40,143 bases of DNA from Purshia tridentata (Eukaryota > Streptophyta > Magnoliopsida > Rosales > Rosaceae), in assembly GCA_003254885.1 (NCBI GenBank), contig QANT01003477.1, positions 1 through 40,143 on the forward strand, read 5' to 3'. Shown here one piece after another: positions 1 to 9,082 of the stretch. How positions within the stretch are numbered: position 1 is the stretch's first letter; each line of letters begins with the position of its first letter. The translations under genes and the position numbers were made by a program. A model generated the notes under the pieces. It did not search any database. It saw nothing but the letters and a program-made list of their open reading frames with translations, and was not told the DNA's origin.

Positions 1-479
1 AGACTGGTGGAGGTATTAAGCTATCAGTCCTAACAGAGGGCAGAAACTTGGGCAGTCTTATCACTTCCTAGCCCCCTGAGCTGCACACCCCAATACAAGC
101 ACATATGTGAACCATACTAAAACATAATACTATTGGTTGACCATGAAATATGTGAAAAATATTGACTGATGTGGCAATTGGATACCATTGGTCAATGATG
201 GTGATCCGCAAATCGCACTCACCATTAACACTAATCCTAGCTGCTACTGAACCAAGAAAACACTATGGTATGTTGAAGAAATTAAATTGAACCATTACCA
301 TTTAATAATCAAGTATAATTTCATTCCATAATTTTAATTGATCAGTATATAACAAAAGAATACAGAAACCGTGGAAGAAGAAACAAAAAACCAATGAAGG
401 AATCTTTCATAAATGAATTATAACACAAAGAATGTGATCATCTGTGGCTTGTGGTTTCTCAAGAAGACTATTAGAACCT
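1..479. other. 3' flank of XTH copy 1
   Basis: No gene is visible. The right part, roughly 380-479, is the 3' untranslated region of the minus-strand XTH gene. It shares short blocks with the 3' UTRs of the other copies, for example CTTTGTGTTATA. The remainder is AT-rich and I recognise nothing in it. Confidence 0.6.
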
Positions 480-1563
480 TCATCTTCTGCATTCAGCTGG
501 GAGGCCTTGGGGGAAGCGTTTGAGGTCAGAGCAGTAGTTGTAGACCATGAACTTTTGCTGCAGCCATCGAAGCCTGTTTCGGCCTGCAGCATCAAGCGCT
601 TGAGTCTGCCATGCACTGTCTTGATCTAAGGAATTAGTAGATGTAGAGGAGAGACAGGAGGAGCCAACACAAGCATTGGCCTTGAAGTTTCTGTAAGAGG
701 CAGTGAAGGGAGCTTGAGTCCAGTCAGTCTTTACAAGCCCACCTCTTGTGGCCCAGTCATCAGCATTCCAAAGGCTTGAGTATATCCTCATGGGTTGGTT
801 CTTGGGAAATGGCACACCAACTGATTCCAAGTTGTTGAACACTCTGATTGGACTGTTGTCCACCAAGAATCTGAACAAATTAACAATTGCATATGTACAT
901 TAGAAATTAAGCTTCTAAATAATGTTGTAATTAATTGAAGGTGAGAGTGCATGCTATAGTACTTACATGATGCGTTGGGTGTTCCAAACAATGGAGTAGG
1001 TGTGGAAGGCCTTCGTGGGATCAAACCAAAGATGGAACTGTTGTTCTCTGTTCCCTTTCCCCTGGCTGAACACATTGGTGTGGAGAGTGTAGGGGTCCCC
1101 AGATAAGTTGCCCAAAAACTCAAAGTCAATCTCGTCATGAGTTGGACCTTGTGAAGATAACTGCATATACATATATATGAAATTAGTATTAATTCAAATA
1201 TATATGAAATTGATTGAAGGGCAAAATTTAGAGTAGCACAATCACAATGGAAGAGGAATTGAGAGTTCATACATAGTATGCAGTGACAGTGCCAGCTGAG
1301 TTACCAGACACTAACTTGATCTGCATGTCGACCCTTCCAAAAAGGTACTCATTTTTGGACTTGAAGCCCGACCCAGAAAACTTGTCAAGGGAGAGAGTGA
1401 GAAGTTGTCCTCCATTGAGAATCTTAGCACGTTCATCGCCAAATGTGATGTCAAAGTCTTCATAGAAATTAGCAGCTGAGGCAGCAGCCATCAGAGAACT
1501 AATTAAGAAGAAAGAAAGAAGCACCATCATTGAGACCTTAAAAGACGAAGAAGAAGACGACAT
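480..1563 (-). CDS. xyloglucan endotransglucosylase/hydrolase, XTH copy 1 (BRU1-like)
   Basis: Three exons on the minus strand: 1563-1273, 1160-967 and 870-480, with GT..AG borders, giving 291 residues, usual for the family. XTHs cut the xyloglucan backbone in the apoplast and religate it to another chain, or hydrolyse it. A signal peptide covers about residues 1-30, ending in an ASA-type cleavage region. The GH16 active-site motif [10 protein letters not shown] lies at 105-114; E107 is the expected nucleophile and E111 the acid/base. N115 starts the conserved NLS glycosylation sequon. The XTH C-terminal domain carries the [18 protein letters not shown] signature. Closest remembered relatives are soybean BRU1 and Arabidopsis XTH15/16. 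Oddities: the usual TWGD near the N terminus reads TFGD, and a TCA-to-TGA change relative to the sister copies ends the protein at AECRR, three residues early. The gene diverges from the plus-strand copies. It should be functional. Confidence 0.93.
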
Positions 1564-1614
1564 GTTGATTTGGTGAATATGGCAGTCTTTGCAGACAGAG
1601 CAAGAGAATTAGCT

Positions 1615-1631
1615 TGAGAGAGAGAGAGAGG
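1615..1631. repeat. (GA)n microsatellite in the 5' leader of XTH copy 1
   Basis: A run of GA dinucleotides lies about 50 bp upstream of the XTH copy 1 start codon, so it reads as a CT tract in the transcript's 5' UTR. The other two XTH promoters have a pyrimidine-rich leader but no such pure run. Confidence 0.8.
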
Positions 1632-1676
1632 GCTGATGGACTTGTTATTGATGGTATAAGTCAGAGTTCTGAAGCC

Positions 1677-1715
1677 CTTTATATACTTAAGAGTAAGCAA
1701 GCAATATGCCGCGTT
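1677..1715 (-). promoter_or_regulatory. core promoter of XTH copy 1: TATA box and CGCG box
   Basis: On the minus strand, GTATATAAAG (1686-1677) is a good TATA box about 115 bp upstream of the ATG. About 20 bp further upstream is AACGCGGCATA (1715-1705). The same 11-mer lies upstream of the TATA box in XTH copies 2 and 3. ACGCGG fits the published VCGCGB site of calmodulin-binding CAMTA factors. The functional role is inferred. Confidence 0.6.
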
Positions 1716-1718
1716 CAA

Positions 1719-3377
1719 TGAATGTCAATAATAGAGGTGACAGTATTTGAAGTTTTGAAGTTGAAAACTGGCAACAGGTTTGCAAATTAGAAAAAGCCCA
1801 TATCATATACCAAAGCCAGCCAGCTTTTATTTATATGTGCCAACTTTATTAGAGCTGGTCAGCTGGAGACAGGTTTGCAATACCAGAGGACTAGGCTCTA
1901 AAGGAAGCAACACAGGAAGCAGAGTTTGGCTTTTGTAGCATATATATATATACATATAAAATTAACTATTCATTTAAGTTAGATACCATCGTACTTCGTA
2001 TCAAATCTTTTAGTTCTAGACTTGCACAAAAACAAGTAAATGTTTGTACATACTCATGTTGTGCCTTGATTAATTAAGGTCTTGTCGTGCATGCTTTGGC
2101 ACGAGCCCGTAATGAATAATTGATAAAAAAGAAAGTAGTACCTAATTAATAAGACTAATAATAGTTGGATTGCTGTGCACATGTATTGTAAACTTATTAG
2201 TAATGTTTCTATATATTAACAAAGGTAATTCTCGTACCTACAACTTGTTCCAACAAATATTATACGTGAATTTTTTATGCTATATCATATAGGAAATTTT
2301 GTCATATACATGTGGAAGGATAAGATATTACTTATTCAAAATTAATCTTTTTATATAAAATTGGCATAAATAACTTCTTTATAGAATTCTATATGGACTA
2401 GATGTGAATGCCGTGAGTGTGATGCGAGAATTAATAGTTAGACTTGAATTTATTGCTAAATTTGAAGGTTATTTTTGTCCATATGCAGCAGGTTGCTCCG
2501 AGCCTCCAATATGATCACCAACTTACCCAATGCATAATTAACACAAGCCAAACAAACTCTGCCTTTCTAAGTCATACTTCATTTCCCTGAGAGATCAAAT
2601 ATTAGATTCCTTCATTAATTAGTTAATTACTCTAATTATATTCTCATTAATTTCTGTTTTGATGTGACACAACTACTGCAAGTGGTAATGGACCTTTGAG
2701 GCTAGCTAGGATAATACTTTGTCATATATATACACAAACAAACAAAAATGTAGCACTGATGTCCATTATGCTTCTTTTAAAGTGATCGAATTTTACAACC
2801 GTGTATTGTTTTTTAATGGTAGCTTCTAAGTGTGTATATATTTGATTAACAACTGCTATTCACACTCTTAACCAATGATTCTACGTTTCAAATTTTATAT
2901 TTTATTATTTTAAAATACAAATAGAAAAAATGCATGGTGATAAACTGAGAGTGTGAATAGCATTGTCTTTTTTAATTTGTTTCTAATTAAGTCTAAATAA
3001 GATTATTTTTGATATTTTAAGAGATTCTACACCTCAAAAATATAAGTATTTATATACTGGTTCATGTTTATTTTCTTGTAAACGAGATCAAAGAAAGTGA
3101 GAGAGCATACGCGCAAATACGTTTTTGATATTGTCCATTTATGTTGTAGATTGTGGGTAGGTCCAAGTCCCCTACATCACGTACCAACTGAAATGCTTCA
3201 CTACCCAAACTCTGCCTTCCTATGCTACTTCCTATATATATGCTAGCAGTACGACTCAAATAATAAAGCTAGCTTTCATATATGGCTAGACTTATCTAAT
3301 TTGTAAATTACCTGTCGCCAGTTCTCAACTTCAATTATTAATTAAATACAGCTGCCAGCAGCTTAATATATTCATCC
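1719..3377. other. divergent intergenic region between XTH copies 1 and 2
   Basis: This serves as upstream DNA for both divergent XTH genes. It is AT-rich with no open frame worth calling. From about 2580 onward it is recognisably similar to the DNA upstream of XTH copy 3 (about 5700-6660). A shared landmark is the stretch around GATGTGACACAACTACTGC at 2661. The duplication unit therefore includes roughly 0.9 kb of promoter. A small inverted-repeat element at 2854-2962 is listed separately. Confidence 0.7.
2854..2962. mobile_element. MITE-like inverted-repeat element in the XTH copy 2 upstream region
   Basis: A 109-bp AT-rich segment is bounded by a perfect 15-bp inverted repeat: TGCTATTCACACTCT at 2854-2868 and its complement at 2948-2962. 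A decayed version occupies the matching place upstream of XTH copy 3 (about 6003-6117). It was therefore probably present before the promoter duplicated. No target-site duplication is evident, so the superfamily is not assigned. Confidence 0.5.
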
Positions 3378-3403
3378 AACGCGGCATACTCTTATATATA
3401 TAA
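3378..3403 (+). promoter_or_regulatory. core promoter of XTH copy 2: CGCG box and TATA box
   Basis: AACGCGGCATA at 3378-3388 is followed at once by TATATATATAAA (3393-3403), about 125 bp upstream of the ATG. Spacing between the two is shorter than in copies 1 and 3, but the order and orientation are the same. Confidence 0.6.
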
Positions 3404-3526
3404 AGTGGATCCACCACCCCATTTATACCATTAATTGCATCAGTCTTAATTTCAGTTCTCGATCTCTCTTCCAATCTCTTCCAAAATTAAATTAAAGCCA
3501 AGTAATTAGCTAATTGATCTATCAAA

Positions 3527-4599
3527 ATGTTTTCTTCTTGTAAGCTCTCAATGGTGCTTTTTCTTTCGTTGGTCATAACTTGTCTGATGGCTGTGGCTGC
3601 CTCAGCTGGCAATTTCTATGAAGAATTTGACATCACATTTGGCGATGAACGTGCTAAGATCCTCAACGGAGGACAGCTTCTCACTCTCTCCCTTGACAAG
3701 TTTTCCGGGTCGGGTTTCAAGTCCAAAAATGAATACCTTTTTGGACGGGTTGACATGCAGATCAAACTGGTGCCTGGCAACTCAGCTGGCACTGTCACTG
3801 CATATTATGTACGTAATTACTACTATCAACCCCTAATTTTGATTGTGTTACTCTTTTTTTTGTCCCTCAATTTTATATATTTTACCATTAATGCTAATGT
3901 ATGCATATATGTATGCAGTTATCTTCACAAGGTCCAACTCATGATGAGATTGATTTTGAGTTTTTGGGCAACTTATCTGGGGATCCCTACACTCTCCACA
4001 CCAATGTGTTCAGCCAGGGAAAAGGGAACAGAGAACAACAATTCCATCTCTGGTTTGACCCCACAAAGGCCTTCCACACCTACTCCATTGTCTGGAACTC
4101 CCAGCGTATTATGTAAGTACTATAACATAACATCCACACTCACCTTCAATTAATTACAGCACTATTTAGAAGCTTAATTTCTAATGTTAATTTGTTCAGA
4201 TTCTTGGTGGACAACATTCCAATCAGAGTGTTCAACAACTTGGAATCAGTTGGTGTGCCATTTCCCAAAAACCAACCTATGAGGATATACTCAAGTCTGT
4301 GGAATGCTGATGATTGGGCAACAAGAGGTGGGCTCGTGAAGACTGACTGGACTCAAGCTCCTTTCACTGCCTCTTACAGAAACTTCAAGGCCAACGCTTG
4401 TGTTGGCTCCTCATGTCTCTCCACTGCATCTACTAATTCACTAAATCAAGACAGTGCATGGCAGACTCAAGCTCTTGATGCTGCAGGTCGAAACAGGCTT
4501 CGATGGGTGCAGCACAAGTTCATGGTCTACAACTACTGCTCTGACCTTAAACGCTTCCCCCAAGGCCTCCCAGCTGAATGCAGAAGATCAAGGTTCTAG
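3527..4599 (+). CDS. xyloglucan endotransglucosylase/hydrolase, XTH copy 2 (BRU1-like)
   Basis: Exons 3527-3808, 3919-4112 and 4200-4599 give 291 residues. Intron positions and phases match XTH copy 1: between TAYY and LSSQ, and within the second Ile codon of QRII. It is an apoplastic xyloglucan-remodelling enzyme of family GH16. A signal peptide covers about residues 1-27. [10 protein letters not shown] lies at 102-111 (E104 nucleophile, E108 acid/base by family knowledge), followed by the NLS sequon at 112. The C-terminal XET domain ends AECRRSRF, the full-length ending that copy 1 has lost. It shares the TFGD-for-TWGD substitution. This is the best-preserved copy in the cluster: no frameshift, intact splice sites and a TATA box. 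The start was chosen because it opens the signal peptide and lies about 125 bp after the TATA box. Confidence 0.94.
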
Positions 4600-6606
4600 T
4601 AGTTTTCATGAAGACACTAGAAGCAACAGCCAGCTGAATGCATTCAATCTTTGTGTTATACTAGCTTCATTCATTTATTAGATATTCTTTCATTAATTTG
4701 TTGTGAAAATATATATAGATTTTGCAACATCGATCATATTGATTCTTTTGTTTTTATTTTCTTTTCTCACGAATTTCTTTTTCTTTTTATTGTAAACTGA
4801 ATCCAAATTATGGAATCCAATAATTGATTATTAAATGATAATAGTTCAATTTTCTTCAGCAGTACATATCATTGTGTTTTCTTGGTTAGGAATAGTATTG
4901 ATGAGTGCAATTTTGCTAACCAAAATTATTAATGCATTAATGTATTATATTTATCATCCTAATTGGCCCAAGTTGTGCCTATGGAATTACAAATTCGGGA
5001 TAGTCTTACGAGAGATAGGGCAATCGTCAGTCACCAGCTTCGTCTTTGTTTAGAAAAAAGGTGTTCAATGTTGTTCTACATTAGAAAATTATAACTTTGT
5101 ATAGTAACTTATAAATGTGTTAAACTACTTCTTTTATTATCAATTAGTTTTGAGATAAATGTTTAGTTTTTTTAGAAAATAGAAGAAATATTCGGTTGAT
5201 TCCTTTCCAATGACAACTAGACACAAGTCATATAGATCTCATGTGCTTTGCTTTGTCCTTTGGGTTCTTGGGGACTCTATCTCCTTATATCCTACGTTCA
5301 AAATCACAATCAATTCCTTCATCAAATCATGATGCAGCTGCATTGAGTTCTTTTTATGTAACTAATGTTAGTTTATATTATTCATTTTTGTTGTATTTCT
5401 ACTGTCCCAAATTTGATATATATTAGTGGGTTGGCATTTTCTCAATCCAATTAAAACTCAAGTTATGCTCCCTTGACCTACAAGACATACATTGACATAC
5501 ACACCCAATATTTTACACCCCCAGTATTAATTTGGTGGATGATCATGGACCCCATCAAAGAAGAAAACATGATATCATCCGCGTTGTAGAAAACCAGTTG
5601 CCACGAAATCAAAGAAGAAAACATGATATCATCTCTCTTGCTGGCTACAGACGAACTCTCTTTTGAAGGTTTATATTTTAGATCATATTCTCAGTCCATA
5701 CTCCATATCCCCGGAAAAGAATCACATACTATATTCCTTCATTAACTAGTTAATTAATTAGAATCTCATTAAATATTTAATTCCTGTTTTGATGTGACGC
5801 AACTACTGCATGTGGTAATGGACCTTTGAGGCTAGCAAGAATAATACTAGCTACTTTTTTCATATATAACAAGCGTAGAAATGTTCATTCCAAAATAGAA
5901 CTTCTACCTCTTAACATAAAGAGATTTTAGGTTAGCATTGACGTCCATGCTCTGCTTTTATACGAATTGAATGTTACAAAGTGCATAGTTTTTTAAAGGC
6001 AGTTGCATTATTCACACTTTCAAATATTTGTCATCTTGCACTCCAAATTTAATATTTTATTGTTTTATAATACATATAGAATGACGTGTATGATGATGAA
6101 TTGAGAATTTAAATAGCATTTCCTTTCTTAATTTATTCCTAATTAAAGCCTAAATAAGATTATCTTTGCAGTAGTACTCTTGTTTAGTTTCTTGTAAACT
6201 ATTATCACAATTATGTTTTACGTGGTATTACCAAAAATAGTCACGAGAACTTCGGTGTTAACTAGTGTGAACTTTAGTGTAGCTACATTCATATGCTGTG
6301 CAGCCTAGTTAGTTAGGTAGATCAAACAAATTAAGCGACAGAGCATCCAACGCGCAAAATACGATTTTGTTTTTGTCCATAAGTTGTAGGTAGCTCCAAG
6401 TCTTCAACATCACCAACTTAAATGCTTAAACACAACCCAAACTTTGCCTTCCTATGCTGCTTCCTAAGCTAGCACCTACTCAATATTCCTGGGGCACCGC
6501 CACACCCAAGCTAGCTTTCATATGTGGCTGGTTTTGTCTAATTTGCAAACCTGTTGCCAGTTTTCAACTTAATTATTAAATACAGCTGCCACAAGCTTTA
6601 TTCATC
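4600..6606. other. intergenic region between XTH copies 2 and 3
   Basis: The first ~150 bp are the 3' UTR of XTH copy 2. The part after about 5700 is the duplicated XTH upstream block, matching 2580-3400. No gene was recognised. A 26-bp perfect direct repeat lies at 5554-5579 and 5608-5633, offset by 54 bp, each copy containing AACATGATATCATC. Confidence 0.65.
5554..5633. repeat. short direct repeat, two copies of 26 bp
   Basis: Two identical 26-bp copies start at 5554 and 5608, separated by 28 bp of unrelated sequence. Each contains the palindrome GATATC. It looks like a local slippage-type duplication in XTH upstream DNA; the counterpart upstream of copy 2 does not show it. Confidence 0.7.
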
Positions 6607-6673
6607 AACGCGGCATATATACTTGATACAACAACTACTACTACGTACTACTGCTTCTACTCTTATATATAAA
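6607..6673 (+). promoter_or_regulatory. core promoter of XTH copy 3: CGCG box and TATA box
   Basis: AACGCGGCATA at 6607-6617 and TATATATAAA at 6664-6673 lie about 95-160 bp upstream of the copy 3 ATG. About 46 bp separates them, including a CTA/ACT-rich stretch absent from copy 2. The promoter looks intact although the coding region is not. Confidence 0.55.
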
Positions 6674-6768
6674 GGGCTGCGGAACTCTAGTTATTTATAC
6701 CATCAAATATCAACCATTCACTCGGCACTCTTCTCTCTTTGAAGTTAAAGCTAGTTAACCAAAGCAAG

Positions 6769-7890
6769 ATGCCTTGTTGTAAGCTCTCAATGGTACTTCT
6801 TCTTGCTTTCTTTTTAGTTACTTCTCTCATGGCTATGGCTGCCTCAGCTGGTAATTTCTATGAAGACTTTGACGTCACATTTGGCGATGAACGTGCTAAG
6901 ATTCTCAATGGAGGACAACTTCTCACTCTCTCCCTTGACAAGTTTTCTGGGTCGGGCTTNAGACAACTTGATTGCTTAAGTTGCTTGCTTCTCACACACA
7001 ACTCCCTTAGTGAACTTTCACACCTTGAGTTGAAAACCTTGAGAAGGCCTTGATAGCTTGATCTTGAATGCCAAGCCTCATCCTCCTTTTATAGCCATGG
7101 ATGGATCCTTCTAGCAACTTGGAGAAAAGTCCACCAACTCTTGGATCCTTCTAGCAACTTGGAGAAAAGTCCACCACCCAAGCCTTGTAGAATTCTCTAC
7201 AAACTTCTTGAACTTTAGCCAACTTGCACTAACTAGAAAAAAGTAGAAGATTCTAGATCTTCAATTAAACCTCTTGCATTAACTAGAAAGAAGTAGAAGA
7301 TTCTAGATCTTCAATTAAACCTCATGGGCTGGACCAATCCCAACACGAAGGCCTTCCACACCTACTCCATTGTTTGGAACACCCAACGCATCATGTAAGT
7401 ACTATAGCATGCACTCTCACCTTCAATTAATTACAACATTATTTAGAAGCTTAATTTCTAATGTACATATGCAATTGTTAATTTGTTCAGATTCTTGGTG
7501 GACAACAGTCCAATCAGAGTGTTCAACAACTTGGAATCAGTTGGTGTGCCATTTCCCAAGAACCAACCCATGAGGATATACTCAAGCCTTTGGAATGCTG
7601 ATGACTGGGCCACAAGAGGTGGGCTTGTAAAGACTGACTGGACTCAAGCTCCCTTCACTGCCTCTTACAGAAACTTCAAGGCCAATGCTTGTGTTGGCTC
7701 CTCCTGTCTCTCCTCTACATCTACTAATTCCTTAGATCAAGACAGTGCATGGCAGACTCAAGCGCTTGATGCTGCAGGCCGAAACAGGCTTCGATGGCTG
7801 CAGCAAAAGTTCATGGTCTACAACTACTGCTCTGACCTCAAACGCTTCCCCCAAGGCCTCCCAGCTGAATGCAGAAGATCAAGGTTCTAG
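6769..7890 (+). pseudogene. XTH copy 3, disrupted by an LTR retrotransposon end and an assembly gap
   Basis: The first 191 bp of exon 1 (6769-6959) are intact: signal peptide, [17 protein letters not shown] and the start of GSGF. A single N follows at 6960, then 385 bp of foreign sequence. XTH sequence resumes at 7346 in the last 49 bp of exon 2, then intron 2 and a complete exon 3 (7491-7890) ending AECRRSRF. Compared with copy 2, about 346 bp are missing, including the end of exon 1, intron 1 and the catalytic [10 protein letters not shown]. As assembled it cannot make an active enzyme. The N means the missing part and the rest of the retroelement may be absent from the assembly rather than from the genome. 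From 7346 on, intron 2 and all but the end of exon 3 are identical to copy 1. Promoter and start codon are preserved, so the disruption may be recent. Confidence 0.85.
6961..7345 (-). mobile_element. LTR of a retrotransposon inserted in XTH copy 3 (minus orientation, truncated at the gap)
   Basis: Read on the minus strand, the segment starts TGTTGGGATTGG at 7345, the usual TG start of an LTR. It has a TATAAAAG box at 7093-7086 and then a plausible transcribed region up to the N. It contains two internal tandem duplications: a ~40-bp period at 7102-7176 (GGATCCTTCTAGCAACTTGG twice) and a 50-bp period at 7223-7323 (AGATTCTAGATCTTC twice). The other LTR, body and target duplication are not visible, probably because they fall in the gap. 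CGAAG at 7346-7350 would be one side of the target duplication. Family not identified. Confidence 0.7.
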
Positions 7891-8642
7891 TGATCGATTC
7901 TTCAGAGACCAGATGCTTTCCTTGTTCTCATGTGTAGCTATCACTCAATCTTTGTGTTATACAGTACTTCATTTATGAATTATACTTTCATTTGTTGTGC
8001 AAATAAAGATCTTGCAACATCGATCATGTTGATTTGTTTTTTCTTTTTCTTCTCCCACTATTTTTGTATTCTTTTTCTGTAAACTGAATTCGAATTTCGA
8101 AATCAAATAAATACTTGATTATTGAATGATATTAGTTTCATGGCCAGGTGTATGAGTGGCAATTGAGTCGTCTTATGTCATGCTTAAATAGCTAGTGACA
8201 TTGTAGTTCTGTATTGAGCAAGAAAATTTTGGATTTCGACAAAATTTCGAGAATTCAAAAATATGAAAATTTAGAAAGTATTTCGATTTCAGTGAAAATT
8301 TAGACTAAAACAATTAAAAGTTTTAACAAAATTTTGCTAATTTCAATTTGGTAATATTTCAAGACCTCAAATAAATGAAAATTTTAGAAAAATATATCAA
8401 AGGCTAGCTTTAATTAGAACTCAAATTACATATACATACACCACCATCAAATTAACAATCTCATCAGTCATATCTATCTTTAAACCTTAGGCCCCTGCAG
8501 GCTCCAATCTATTAAAAACTAGGATACTATCTAACAATTTGGATTGTACTCTGATTGTTTTTCTTTCTAATCTGAAAACTTGTTTAATTAGTACTGTTAA
8601 GCTCTCTTGTTCTGTCTTCTGGAATCGCCAAACTAATTAATA
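7891..8642. other. intergenic region between XTH copies 3 and 4
   Basis: The first ~130 bp are the 3' UTR of XTH copy 3. From about 8215 to 8400 the sequence is low-complexity and A-rich with repeated AAAATTT and TTTCGA words. No gene was seen, and the AACGCGGCATA element of the other copies is absent before copy 4. Confidence 0.6.
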
Positions 8643-9082
8643 ATGTCTTCTCCTAAGGTCTCAATGATACTTTTGTTTTCTTTGGTCATAACTTGTCTGA
8701 TGGCCATGGCTGCCTCAGCTGGTAATTTGAATCAAGACTTGTACATTATATTCGGCAATCAACGTGCTCAGAAACTGACCAGGACGGACTACTTCTTACT
8801 CTGTCCCTTGACATGCAAGGCTTGCGGGTCGGGTTTCAAATCCAAAAATGAATACCTATTTGGAAGGTTTGACATGCAGATCAAGCTGGGTACTGTCACC
8901 ACGTTTGACATGTAACTTCAATCATAACCCTAGTTTATTACAGAAACCACAACATCAATATGCTTGTCTTTTCTTACAGGCATCATCATCTTCCTGTGTA
9001 CCCACATCTACCAATCCCTCACAGGCCGTGCAAGTTCGCCAAAGGCCTCCTACCTCGTGAATGTAAGCACACAAGGCTCTAG
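8643..9082 (+). pseudogene. XTH copy 4, decayed remnant
   Basis: The signal peptide is still recognisable ([14 protein letters not shown]), as is [18 protein letters not shown] from exon 1. The stretch between them is scrambled by compensating frameshifts (8775-8825). About 18 bp covering the PGNSA region are deleted, and the frame stops at TGA/TAA around 8912. Exon 2 with the catalytic motif is gone. After an intron-like segment (GTAACT at 8912 to TTACAG near 8980), short pieces of exon 3 remain: a TCCTGTGT..ACATCTAC block, then the tail CAAGGCTCTAG at 9072-9082 matching the C-terminal end of the intact copies. No core promoter like that of copies 1-3 was found. It is clearly non-functional as an XTH. 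Confidence 0.85.

Noticed and set aside
3527..4153. 208-codon frame reading through XTH copy 2 intron 1
   Set aside because: After TAYY it leaves the family sequence at a good GT donor; the catalytic motif lies in the next exon in another frame.
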